From Gnetum montanum (taxonomy: Eukaryota > Streptophyta > Gnetopsida > Gnetales > Gnetaceae): DNA of 35,756 nt. The DNA lies in the NCBI GenBank assembly GCA_015680685.1, contig MNCI01003473.1, positions 88,635 through 124,390 on the forward strand, given 5' to 3'. The position numbers and the translations under genes are program-made. This document shows, one piece after another, positions 1 to 10,090 of this stretch (positions are counted from its first letter, which is position 1; each line of letters starts with the position of its first letter). The notes beneath the pieces were generated by a model. That model was not told the origin of the DNA and searched no databases. It was given only the letters and a program-made list of their open reading frames with translations.

Positions 1-340
1 AATTTACTTAGAAAAAGGGGACTATATAGTTCCAAGCCAAAGGAGACCATAGAGTTGTATGGATGAGTGGACAGCATGGACTCATTGCCTATTTTACCAA
101 AAGAACCATACCTTAATATCAGCATCATAATTCAAAGGTAAAATCAAACATTAGTATTCAATATGATATAATGCAATCCACCATCATGAGCACTTATTAG
201 ATGACGAATAAAAGTAAATCAAGCAAACAAAGAAATAGTAAAAACATGAACAATGGTGTAAAAAAAATAAGAAAAGTTGGAAAAATGTATAAAATAAAAA
301 TGTGTAAAAAAATTCAAAAATAATTGAGGGCCTAAAATGG
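1..340 (-). repeat. RE1 3' noncoding region
   Basis: This is internal retrotransposon DNA downstream of the RE1 integrase, read on the minus strand. It has no credible coding potential. Positions about 50-120, reverse-complemented, align with about 14,275-14,350 of RE2; both carry the block CAATGAGTCCATG followed by a CCAC/CATCC stretch and an ACTCTATGG. The A-rich part (about 230-320) matches the T-rich 3' noncoding region of RE2 (13,997-14,068) and the A-rich tract of RE4 (25,105-25,345). The element continues past coordinate 1, so its extra ORF (if present) and 3' LTR lie outside the window. Confidence 0.75.
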
Positions 341-1630
341 TTAGCATAAGTGGTCATCTCCCCCACGACTAAGTTGGAAGGTGGAGATCCGAAATAGCGA
401 GCAAGGTTGTCCATCAATAGAGGTAGCATGTGTACTCGCTATCCTAAGCTCATGGAAAGGTTTTGTTTGTTGTACGTTGACCAACAGTTTCTTGTCTGGG
501 CTCTCTAGTTTGTATATTGTCATGGCCTCTGAAGGAAAAGTTGCATAAATAATATAAGGTCCTTACCACAGTGTTTGAAATTTAGTATGTTGTGGCACAT
601 GTGTGGGATTCTAGTAGAGAACCTTATCTCTTGGTTGATATTTAACTTTCCAAATCCTTAGGTCATGACATTGTTTATTGAATGCCTTGTGCAACTCGTT
701 AGATGATAGGGCAGCTAGTCAATTTTCATGTAGCAAGTTAAGGGGTACTAATCATTGTTTCTATGCTAAATAAAGGTCAAGGTTGAGGTCACATGCCATG
801 GATAGTGTACGGAGTTAAGTTTGAATGGGAAGTGTTAGTAATTTACCATACACTAACTAACTCATAGGGAGAGTAGCCTGTAGGGAGTTTCCATGTGGAG
901 TGGTATGCCCAAAGAGCATTATTCAGTTTAGTGCTCTAGTCTTGCCTAAACTTGCTAATAGTTCTTGTCAATATCTTCATAATCTCCCTATTGGTGAATT
1001 CTAATTGATCGTTTGTTTGGGGGTGGTATGGTGTAGTCAATTTATGCTCAACCCCTAAGTGTTGCATTAATTTATGAAAAGTTACACCTGTGAAGTAGGT
1101 ATCATTATCTAAAATAAGTGCATAAGGCATACCAAACCTATTTATGATTTGTTGTTGAACAAATCATGCAACTATAGATGATGTACAATCCTTAACAGTA
1201 GCTACTTCTGCCTATTTAATTAGGTAATCAACAACAATAATGATATAGGCTTTTCCATTGGACATTGGTGTAATTGGCCTCATAAAATCAATTCCCCAAA
1301 TGTCGAAGGGTTCTAACGGTTGGATCCATTGTTGTGGACCCTCCATTCTAGCAATCATTCCCCCATCACGTTGATAGTGCTCACAAGATTGGATAAATTG
1401 ATGAGCATCCTAAAACAATGTAGGCCAATAATATCTTGCAAGCAAGATCTTGGTGGTTGTTCATCTCTAAGCATAATGACCTCCACAAGGACCCTCATGA
1501 GTGTATTAGAGAACTCGTAGTTGATCTATATCAGGAACACACCATCAAACCAAGCCATTGGGACACACTTTGTAAAGTTGCCCATTGATTTCCATAAAGT
1601 ACTTGGCTCAGTGAAGAAACTGTTGTTTCT
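341..1630 (-). pseudogene. RE1 integrase, decayed
   Basis: Ty3/gypsy integrase, the enzyme that inserts the cDNA into host DNA. On the minus strand the conserved core is readable: the first catalytic Asp in WGIDFM (codon 1,287-1,289), the second in LILDNDTYF (1,107-1,109) and the Glu in NDQLEF (999-1,001). The last two are separated by exactly 35 residues, so the DD35E triad survives. A GPPQQWIQPLEPF linker lies at about 1,310-1,350, and the C-terminal part ends in KKLLVNVQQTKPFHELR at about 440-500. Several in-frame stops and frame changes split the reading frame, so no full-length protein can be made. Upstream (to the right) it continues into RNase H in the usual gypsy order PR-RT-RH-IN. 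Confidence 0.88.
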
Positions 1631-2190
1631 TCTTAAGGTTTAACTGTTATGGTATTTGTTGGGTGAAGAGATAGGTAAGAATTCTACTGTACCAATTTGT
1701 CTCCATGGGTGATTGATTATTCACTACACCAGCAAAGAGAAATTCATAAGGAAAACAATCAAAAATTGGATACTCATCCTCTTCTTTGTTCCATCGCAAT
1801 TGAGATAAATGATCAACAACTATGTTCTTGGTGCTTTTATGATTGATCATCGTAAGATCAAACTCTTGTAAGATTATAAGTCTTCATATGATATGAGGGC
1901 TTACCATTGGCTTATTCATGAGGAGCATTATTGCACTATGATCTGTATGTATATATACTTTATATCCTAATACATAGTGTCTAAAATTTTCTAGTGCAAA
2001 CACTATAGCCATTAATTCTTTCTTTGTGGTAGTGTAGTTAATTTGTGCACCAACGATACTTCTACTTGCACAATGGATGTAATAAGGATGCTTCTGGTCA
2101 TCTAACTATGTAAGTATAGCTCATAAGGCATAGTTGGATGCATTAGTCATGATATGAAATGGTTTGGACCAGCCAGGAGCTTGTAGAATG
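1631..2190 (-). pseudogene. RE1 RNase H domain and tether, decayed
   Basis: Ribonuclease H part of the Ty3/gypsy polyprotein, which degrades RNA in the RNA:DNA hybrid during reverse transcription. Read on the minus strand it starts at FHIMTNASNYAL (about 2,125-2,160), continues through a KELMAIVFALENFRHYVLG block (about 1,985-2,050) and ends in DHLSQLRWNKEEDEYP (about 1,765-1,815). The first catalytic Asp of the usual TDAS motif is replaced by Asn (codon 2,142-2,144, GAT to AAT), so the domain would be inactive even without the stops. RE2 keeps Asp at this site (MDAS). The tether to integrase includes ETNWYSRILTYLFTQQIP at about 1,650-1,710. Confidence 0.85.
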
Positions 2191-3060
2191 GGTGTTTCTA
2201 CTAGCTTATGTTTCAGAGTTTGAAAAGTTAATTCACATTCCCTAGTCCACTTGAAAGGTACATCCTTTTTCGTTAATTTTACCAATGGTTTGGAAACCTT
2301 TGAAAATTTCTTAATAAATCTCCTATAGTAGCTAGTATGTCCAAGGAATGATCGAATATATTTGATAGTTTCCGATTGATGGGTAATTCCTTGGATAACT
2401 TTGATTTTCTTGTGGTCTACCTCTATCCCTATGTGTGAGATTTTGTGCCCTATTACTACATCCTCTTGGACCATCAAATTGGTTTCTACACATCTTTTTA
2501 ACACTTGCTCTAACCGGTCCAAGGCTTAATCAAAGTTTGCTCCATAGGTGGAGAAATCATCCATAAAGACTTCTACACCATTTCCTATCTGCTATTGTAA
2601 GATTCTTAGAACTAGTAATTAAAATGTTGTAGGGGCATTGCACAAGCTAAACGACATCTATTTGTATGCAAATGTTCCCCAAGGACTAATGAATGTAATC
2701 TTGGCTTGGTCTTTTGGGGCTATTTTTATTTGATTATATCCACTATATCCATCTAGAAAACTAAGTAGCAATGCCCTATGATGGTGTCTAAGACTTGGTC
2801 AACAAATGGCAATGGAAACTGATCTTTGAATGTTGCCATATTCAGTAGCCTGAAATCCATGCACACCCTCCATTTACCTCCCTTTTTAGGCACAATAACT
2901 AAGGGGCTAACCCATTTTCTATCAGCAATGGGGTATATGAACCCAGCCTTGAGAAGCTATTCAATTTCTTCCTTGACTACATGCTTTAGCTTTAGGTTTA
3001 AACACCTCTATGATTTTCTTCGAGGCTTCATGGAGGGGTCAGTGTAAATCCTATGTTGGC
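2191..3060 (-). pseudogene. RE1 reverse transcriptase, decayed
   Basis: Ty3/gypsy reverse transcriptase, which copies element RNA into cDNA. Minus-strand blocks appear in family order: an N-terminal GFIYPIADRKWVSPLV stretch at about 2,900-2,955, KKGGKWRVCMDFRLLNMA at about 2,840-2,890, SLCNAPTTF at about 2,625-2,655, the catalytic FMDD at 2,556-2,567, and the thumb/connection with CVETNL and FLGHTSYYRRFIKKFSKVSKPL at about 2,265-2,345. FMDD replaces the textbook YxDD, as is common in Athila/Tat elements. There are stops after KEEIE, after FxMDI and beside the FMDD block, plus loss of reading around 2,700-2,760. It is clearly a pseudogene but better preserved than the RT of RE2. Confidence 0.9.
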
Positions 3061-4030
3061 ATATCCTAGGATCTATTCCAGTTAATTCGGGATATAACCA
3101 GGTGAAGGATTTTGACCATCTATTGATTACCTTCAGTAGTTCTTCTTTCTATCGAGGAGAAAGTTTAGCATTGATAATTACTGGTTTTCCATTTTTAAGG
3201 AATGTGTATTCCATACTAGTGGGCAATGGTTTCAATGCGAGGGGCTCTTGCTTAAATTTCTCAGGGATTTCCAGCTTTCCCCAGTTGACATTTTCAAGGT
3301 TAAGACTTGGAAGTTGGCGGTGGACTTGCTCTAATGTGTCTATGCTATCAATGTAAGCACAAGTCAAAACCTCAGTTGGTTCCATGCATATGAGTGAACT
3401 ACTTTCTTGATCAGCTGTCAGTCACTGGGTGCCTTCCTATTGTGTGGTTGCTGCATACAAGCATCTTTGTATGTTAATCACTTGTGCACACTAATTGCAT
3501 GCAAGAAATGTTAAACTTTGCATAAACCATGACCTCTGCACATAATTACACCTTATTTCATTGTATGAAATGCATGGAACTTTCTTCTTCTCTATCTTTC
3601 CAAATGTATTTTCCTTTGACTTTTATAGGGAAAGATCGCAGATTCCTAGGCATGCATCGATGGTGCTTAGCCATGCTCTTTCCATTATGATTGGGAAGTC
3701 CCTATTATTGGTGTTCACCTAAATTACTAGGAAGTTAGCTAGGTATGACCACCCACAAACAGTGGTAATAATGTCTTCCACCAGTTCCAATGGGACAGTG
3801 ATGGACTAGTCGGCCAACTCTAGATGAATGTTTCTCTTTTTCAATGGAGGCAGGTTCTAGGCCTTGTACATTTCTTGAGAAATCATGTTGACATTGGAAC
3901 CTGAATCCAAAAGAGCCTTGCATGACACATTTTTAGCAATTTGTAACTATATCAGAAGACTCCCAGGATCAGAGAATTTCCTAGGAAGGTGGCTAACTTT
4001 GATCTAATCAGTGACAACATGTGTTAGCAT
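3061..4030 (-). pseudogene. RE1 aspartic protease and PR-RT linker, decayed
   Basis: Retropepsin-type (A2) aspartic protease that would cut the Gag-Pol polyprotein. On the minus strand the active-site motif LDSGSN lies at 3,893-3,910 inside CKALLDSGSNVNMISQEMY, with the catalytic Asp retained. A downstream RAW-like segment follows at about 3,660-3,690. The linker towards RT at 3,149-3,385 is open for 78 codons (STLEQ-type text with LEIPEKFKQEPLALKPLP), and RE2 carries its counterpart at about 10,930-11,150. Stops break the reading frame between about 3,390 and 3,600. PR lies between gag and RT as expected. Confidence 0.82.
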
Positions 4031-6582
4031 GACTGTATGCGTTGAGTGTGATGGTTGAGTTGAAAGAGGCTCTGAAGTTTTGATTGATACTGAGGTGTCT
4101 AAGGAATCAGTAGCTTGTGATTGCAAAGGCTTGGTTGGTCTATTGGTTCTAAAGAAAGGTATTTTCTTCATGTTGTTGTTGGAACCAATAGTAGGTTGAG
4201 AGTTAACAGCCCTTGTGGAATTACGTTGCTACGACTAGGTAGGGATTTCACCCTGCATAGCTAGAGCAGGTGGTAGTGGAGCTATTGGTGGAAGAGATGT
4301 GGCCAGATGAGAAGGATGATATGCTTTTAGAATATCACCCCTAGAAGAGGGAGTCCCATAATACTTGTGAGCTTGGTAGTGAGGTTGAGAAGTGATGTGA
4401 CCAGTAGAGTCATGTGGAAGATTGGCTGCTACATGTAATATCCATATGGGTTAGGTTGTCGGTAAGGATACTGTTGCCTTGGTGGTGGCATTCCCCATGA
4501 TTGTGGGTGCTACCATCGTTGATATTTCTCAATTGGTTTTGGTGGTGTTCCACTTGGATAATATGTTAAGGGTTGATGGAACTGTCTTTGGTTACCTTGG
4601 GGGTGAGCTAACCTTCGGGGTGCTTACCGTTTGTTCAATCGTGGGTTGAATGCATACACCCTAGACTCTTGCAGATGTGAGATTATAGGGCAACATCCCT
4701 TAGGATGGTCATATTGACATATTTCACATCCACTATCATTGTCTGTTTCCGACTCCACAACCTCTTCAATGATGGCAACTTTGCCCTTACCCTTGCTACG
4801 TGCATGTTCAACTTCTCTCTTTTTTATTTTTTCATGATCACTACCTTGCTCTCTAGACTCCTCTACTATTTTAAGAACAAATTAAAATTTATTTTCTAGG
4901 GAATCCCACATCTGATCTACCTTTACTAATACTTCTGATGTCAACTTTTGGATAGGCAAAGTTTTCCTATTCATCATCTCTTCGAGTGGTGACTCTTCTT
5001 CATCCTCACAAAATCTTACTTCCCTCTTCTAAAGGGAAGGATCTTGGTTATACTCTTCTACACTTTCTCTCTTCTATAGCTCACCTTCTTCCTTAGCAAC
5101 TTGCTCCAATAGGCTTTGAATTTGATAGGACCTGAGCTCGGATAGTCTTCCTTGGGCATAAGTCCCAAATGTTCTTCTCGTTTCATGCCTAAGCCCATCC
5201 ATGAGATGGCACAGTTGATCCCTTCGCAAATAATCATGGCCAGGAAAATAGTGTAATAGTGCATAATATCAACCCATGGTAGCATCCAAGGGTTCATGTC
5301 CTCCTTGTTTCTAGCCTTGGATTTGCTTTCGCAACTTAGACACTTAGGAGTACGTTTGGTACTTATCATTAAATAGTTCTAACATAGTACTCCACCTACA
5401 AATGGATTCCAGTTCTAAAGACCAATACCAGCTTTCCACTTGTTTAACTAGTCTCCATGGAAACAACTTAAGCTTTTGCCATTTGTTCTCTATATTTTCT
5501 AAGGCACACGCATCATGGATTACCGTTGTATCCCTGTTTTGTAAGTGATTCTGAGGATCAATGTTGTATCCCCCTTCAAATCATGGGATATTGTTCATAT
5601 CTAATCTCTTGATCCTAATATCTTTCTGGTACCTTGTTGGAATTCTAATAGCCTTAGTTATGTCCAACATACTTCAAGTAGCGAGTAGGGGTTCATTGTG
5701 ATCGTCTCTTCCATAGGGTCTATGATGCCTACGTTGTTCCCTACTCTCCCTTCTTCCATGTTGTGACTCTCTAGAGTGCCCTCATCCCCTTTCTTAGCTA
5801 TTTCATCTATGACTTCCGCTTTGCCTACCTTTATCCCCATGGTCTTTTTCCTTATGACTACATCCAAATACTGAAGGAGAGGATGAAGGAGATGATAGAG
5901 GTGAAGAAGAAGGAGAACCATCACCATGACAGTGTCTGTTACCTTCTTTTCGGTGGTCATAGCCTCAATCGCAATTGTGACCAGAATGTCCACCTTTATC
6001 ATGTGTCCGTGTCCCTTTTTCAGACCCTTTGTGCCCATGGGTATCAAAACCTAGGTTATGAATAGTGGAATGAAGGTTCAAATACACAACCCCTTAGCCA
6101 AAGTCAAGGGGAGGAACATCGTTGCGTGGCTGACTACCTGAGGTAGGTTCACCACCCTCATTTTCACTTAAGACATGTGCGACATCCTACAATCACTTAT
6201 CCTTCAAAGACTTATGATGTCTCTCCTGTTGCAAATCCCTTCGACGTTGTGCCTCCATGGGATGGTATTCTCTTAAGTCATGGTCTTGCACAATGTATTC
6301 TACATGTAAGTGCGGCATGCCAATTCGTGTGAGGGCACAAAGAAGCATGCTTGGGACTGAACAATCGGGAGGTAACACTATGTTACCTTCTAAGTCTCGC
6401 TAATGTCGTTGTTCATCTTGATGGAGGATAAAGGTGAAGTCTAGTATATACTCATCAGGATGAATATATACAACTCAAACTTGTTAAGGGACTAGCGGAT
6501 CAATGTCATGTGTATTACGCCACCAATTGTTTCCTATTTCAAACCTAGGTGGTGAGGCGCTTTTGTACAAAGAAGGAGACAT
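4031..6582 (-). pseudogene. RE1 gag, decayed
   Basis: Structural Gag polyprotein, which packages the element RNA into virus-like particles. The ATG is at 6,582-6,580 (MSPSLYKSASPPR), directly downstream of the leader and matching the MSSS start of RE2, RE3 and RE5. In order on the minus strand: an N-terminal part ending near 6,190, a His/Lys/Glu-rich spacer (about 5,660-6,050), the central capsid-like region with NNIPxFEGGYN and AxENIENKWQKLKLFP (about 5,400-5,600), a coiled, charged segment, and a compact zinc knuckle CEICQYDHPKGCC (about 4,688-4,728). It ends in a Pro/Gln/His/Tyr-rich tail to about 4,250. Frameshifts and TAG stops break it into pieces of about 100-130 codons. Confidence 0.88.
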
Positions 6583-6699
6583 ACTTGTCTATTCAGTGTG
6601 TAATGTATTCTTGTTTATTATTTTCTCAATCAACCCTAAGGGTTCATTCCAATGATGTGAATGATTTCCTAAGTTCTAATTAGTGCACATACAACTAAG
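6583..6699 (-). other. RE1 leader (5' UTR)
   Basis: Noncoding leader between PBS and gag of RE1, read on the minus strand. It resembles the RE5 leader (31,372-31,484): both have an AACCCTTAGGGTTGATT block (about 6,630-6,650 here, about 31,425-31,445 in RE5) and a GTGCACT/GTGCACTA block next to the PBS. No ORF is seen. Confidence 0.7.
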
Positions 6700-6717
6700 T
6701 CCCTAGCAACGGTGCCA
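6700..6717 (-). other. RE1 primer-binding site, tRNA-Asp type
   Basis: The plus strand reads TCCCTAGCAACGGTGCCA, nearly the 3' end of plant tRNA-Asp (TCCCCGGCAACGGCGCCA, with CCA). Only three transitions separate them, two of them at CpG sites. The reverse complement is therefore the minus-strand primer-binding site. It starts one base after the LTR terminus, as expected. A tRNA-Asp primer is characteristic of Athila-like elements. Confidence 0.88.
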
Positions 6718-7467
6718 ATGATGAGTGGTGAGGTACCCCTACGCTCAACCATACGAATATGAGTGTTTCATGCACGATCCAGTCGAATTCCAAGGACTAA
6801 GTGCTTATGTGCCCTTGTGGAACAAGGATGGGTTGATTGTTCGTTATCTTCCCAAACTTATTTGTATGTCATGATTGTATGGTTAAGTAAGATTGAGGCA
6901 TATGCTTTTATATCTTTTATGTTATTATGTCCTATGCTAATAGGGAAAGAGAGAGATAACTAGGTGACTAATTTAACTTAACTACTTATTAACTAAGTTC
7001 TAACTAATCCTAACACTAGCATCCGTTCCCACTTGTTGTACACATCCTGAACCAGTGCAACACTGCTAGGATTACCAAACGCTAATCGTTACTGGGTTAC
7101 CAAGTATTACACACATGCTCGAAGTGGTCATTCTTGTGTGTTTTAATGATTTGCTTAATTGATCAAAATGAATTACTATGTTAATAACATAAATGTAAAG
7201 TGCATAAAATAAAATAAATGCATAAGAAAATAAAATAAAAGAAATGCGTAAGAAAAAAATCTCAAGTGCTGCAAGGATGAATCAAAGAGCTCATTTTTAT
7301 TGCCATATACAAGGTGTGCTCAAGTACATAATGCTCAAATAAAGATCTATCCACACTTAGACCTCCTGCTGTAGGCACTTGGAAAATACTCTAACTTTCA
7401 AACAAACTACAAGAGTTTCACTATTTGACTTCTAAAAGACTTCTTCCAATTGTGTGCCTGGGCACTA

Positions 7468-7475
7468 TATTTATA
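7468..7475 (-). promoter_or_regulatory. RE1 LTR TATA box
   Basis: The minus strand reads CCTATAAATATAG. It lies about 180 bp inside the LTR 5' end and corresponds in position to the TATA boxes of RE3 (TATAAATA) and RE5 (TATAAATGA). Transcription would run leftward into gag-pol of RE1. Basis: motif and conserved position between LTR copies. Confidence 0.65.
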
Positions 7476-7488
7476 GGCTTGGGAGAAA

Positions 7489-7650
7489 CTACTCTAATAA
7501 TTAGAGTAACCACTCTAATAATTAGAATAACTACTAGAGTAACCACTAGAGTAACTGCTAGAGTAACCACTCTAATAATTAGAGTAACTGCTAGAGTAAC
7601 TGCTAGAGTAACTACTCTAATAATTAGAATAACTGCTAGAGTAACCACTC
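7489..7650. repeat. U3 minisatellite with 15-bp dyads in RE1 LTR
   Basis: A short tandem/interspersed repeat fills the segment between the TATA box and the outer end of the LTR. Two alternating units occur: CTAGAGTAAC(T/C)(G/A) and the perfect dyad CTCTAATAATTAGAG, the latter in four copies (two exact, two with an ATTAGAAT variant). Both strands are open across it only because the repeat lacks stops. The position suggests a promoter or enhancer array. The same LTR slot holds unrelated repeats in RE2, RE3 and RE5. Confidence 0.85.
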
Positions 7651-7656
7651 TCATCA

Positions 7657-7726
7657 GAACCTAAAATTCGCAATCATTAATAATAATAATAATAGTAAGA
7701 ACATACTATTTTTCTTTTTAAATACA
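7657..7726 (+). other. RE2 leader remnant (5' UTR)
   Basis: Begins GAACCTAAAATTCG and ends with a short (TAA)n run, TTTTTAAATACA, then the gag ATG. It is similar to the RE5 leader just upstream of gag (TAGAACTTAGGAAATCATT... AATAATAGTA), which supports RE1 having inserted in the middle of the leader. No promoter is seen here. Confidence 0.65.
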
Positions 7727-10090
7727 ATGTCTTCTTCTCATAGGTTTGAATCTTTGCCATTGTTCAAGCATACATCCAAATAACAAAGGTGTCAAGGGTC
7801 AAAACTGCCAATGCCCCAACAATGAAGAGTGGTCTATACTCATCTTGATGTATATGTGCTTGACTTCACCTTCATCCTGCATCATGATGAATAACTATGG
7901 TGGAACGACATGGAGGGTAACATTGTGTAAACACCTGATTGATCAATTTCTACGATGCTACTCCAAACTCTAATGAGATTAGGCATCCACAAGTTCAATG
8001 TTGAATACATTGTGCAAGATCATAACTATTAGGATTATCATCCCACTAAGGCACAATGCAAGAAAGATTTGCAATAAGAGATGCATTACAAAATGTTAAA
8101 GGGAAAATAATTCAATAACCCCTTGTTCCTGCTGGACCAGAAAGAAGGAGAGGATCCCTTTTCTAGGGGTTCTCAATTCACTAACTCTCCTTACCTTGTC
8201 TTTGATGAGGGGGGCCTAAACCAGAACTTGTAGTTCATTATAAATAATTCTAGTTTGGTTCAAGAATGGGTTCCATGACCATGGGGGCTTCAAAGGTAGG
8301 AGTCAAGGTAGGAATGTGGACAAGCATCATGATGACGACAAGCATGATGATCATGGTCATGACTGATGAAGAGGGGGTAGTAGGTACTATGCTAGTGCTG
8401 GCTCTTCTCCCTCTTCATCTTCAACATCCTTATCTTCTTCCTCCTCTAGCTTTGACCAAAGTTGCAAAGGATGTGATCATGATAAAGGTAACTAGCAGGA
8501 TAGAGATGATCATAGGGCTTGTCAAGCTAATAGAATTTAGGGGCATGGTTAATCAAGGGAGGTCCACCACCATGAAAGAAGGAACAATAGAGGACATCAT
8601 AAGCATCATGATCATCACAAAGGCTATGACTATGATGAGCCTTTACTTGCAACTAGAAATATGTTAAATATTGTAGGGGACATGAGAATCCCAATGAGGC
8701 ATGTGAAAGATAGTAGAATCAAATGGTTGGATATGAATAATATCTCCAAGTTAAAAAGGGGATACAACTTAGATCCACAAAATCATCTTTGGGCCTTTCA
8801 CAATGCTTGTGCCTTGTAGAACATTGAAAATAAATGGAAAAAATTGAATTTATTCCCAAGGATGCACATGAAAGAAGTTGAAAGCTAGTACAAGTCCTTA
8901 GAACCAAATTCAATTAAGCAATGGAGTATGATGCTTAAGCTCTTTAATGACAAGTATTAGATGTACTCCCAAGTATCCACTCTGAGAGAGCAAGTCCAAG
9001 GATGGAGACAAGGAACACATGAATCCTTAGATGTGGCCATGGAAAGATATTACTCTCTATTTCACAGGTTCCCAAGCCATGACTTTTCTCAAAGGAAGAA
9101 ACTCCATCATATCATAGATGGGCTCTAAATAGAAATGAGGAGAATTGTTGGGATTTATGCCTAATGAAGACTTTCAAAGCTTAGAGCTCATCAAATCCAA
9201 AGGTCAATTGAGTAGGTGGCCAAAGAAGAATGTGATTTGTGAAAAAAAAATGTATAGAGAAGTTCAACTATGATCCTTCCATCTAAAAAAGGGAAGTTCA
9301 ATTTTGTGACAATGAGGAGGAGGCACCACTTGATGAAGTGAGATAATGAAAAACCTTGTTGAGCCAAAAATCTATTTTTGAAATATCATCTAAGGTAGAT
9401 ATAATGTGCGATTCTTTGGATAAAAAATTTCAAACTACTATAAGAATTGCAAAAGAATCCAAAGAGTAATGTAGTAGTTGTAACCAAAGGAGAATGAAGG
9501 AAGCTGAACGTGCCAATCAAAGGGGTAAGGGTAAATCTACTGTTGTTGAAGAGGTTGCAAAATTTGAAATAGATGATGATGATGGATGTGACATTTGTTG
9601 ACACGAACATTCTAAGGGATGTTGTCCTATTGTGTCACACTTGCAAGAGTTTAGGATGTATGCATTAAATTTTAGATTGGCAAGAAGGTAAGCACCCAGA
9701 AGGTTACTGTAACCTTAAGGCAACTATAGGTAGTTCCACCAATAGTAAGCCTACTATCTAGGTGGAGCTCCACCCCAACATCATGAGTAGTGCCAACAAT
9801 GGAAACACCCACAATCATGAAGGATGCCACCACCATGGTAGCAGTATCCTTACCAGCAGCCAAATCCCTATGGGTACCACATTTAGAAACTAATTTCTTC
9901 ATGTGACTCTTCTAGTCATGCATCATTCTAGCACCGCTACTACCCTCCTATATACTATAGAGCCCAATATCTAAGAGGAAAATCCCCATTTCCATTTTAT
10001 GCTTCTCATCCTTTTGCACCTATACATTCGCCCTCAACTCAGTTGCCACCAACTCCTTCCATGCAAGATGAAATTCTTGCCAAACTACCC
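7727..10090 (+). pseudogene. RE2 gag, decayed
   Basis: Gag polyprotein of RE2. The ATG is at 7,727 (MSSSHRFESLP), aligned with the starts of RE1, RE3 and RE5. An N-terminal piece reads LDFTFILHHDE (about 7,858-7,890). The acidic/His-rich spacer (about 8,150-8,650) is shifted in frame, which gives artificial Met-rich reading there. The central capsid-like block is well readable: WLDMNNISKLKRGYNLDP at about 8,728-8,781, then NIENKWKKLNLFP, WSMMLKLFNDKY, LREQVQGWRQGTHESLD to about 9,035. The zinc knuckle survives as CDIC.HEHSKGCC (about 9,588-9,626), with a stop in place of one residue. A Pro/Gln/Tyr-rich tail (about 9,680-10,090) leads to protease. At least a dozen stops, mostly TAG/TAA at former Gln or Trp codons. 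Confidence 0.87.

Larger units (their letters stand above)
6719..7656 (-). mobile_element. RE1 5' LTR (938 bp)
   Basis: Long terminal repeat of RE1. On the plus strand it starts TGATGAGTGG and ends CTCTCATCA, giving TG...CA ends with a 7-bp inverted terminus TGATGAG/CTCATCA. The left edge is fixed by the PBS one base away. The right edge is fixed by CTCATCA, the same terminus found in RE3 with a verified target duplication. It is homologous to the RE3 LTRs (19,329-20,310 and 22,433-23,149): shared blocks include AGGTACCCCTAC, CTCAACCATAC, CATGCTCGAAGTGGTC and the TTTATTGCCATA polyadenylation-side block. The 5 bp beyond the right end (GAACC, 7,657-7,661) should be one copy of its target duplication; the partner lies left of the window. 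Confidence 0.85.

Noticed and set aside
3102-3356. Plus-strand frame of 84 codons in RE1.
   Set aside because: It is the antisense of the conserved PR-RT linker, which reads correctly on the minus strand and matches RE2.
7489-7650. CRISPR-like array of regularly spaced dyads.
   Set aside because: Units are contiguous without unique spacers, there are no cas genes, and the context is a plant LTR promoter.
7421-7664. Overlapping open frames on both strands with Thr-Arg-Val or Ile-Ile-Arg-Val repeats.
   Set aside because: They are produced by the U3 minisatellite, which happens to lack stops. Codon pattern follows the DNA repeat and no family fits.
8266-8667. A 133-codon Met-rich frame in RE2.
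   Set aside because: It is the gag spacer read out of frame; the neighbouring gag blocks and the RE3/RE5 homologues use a different frame.
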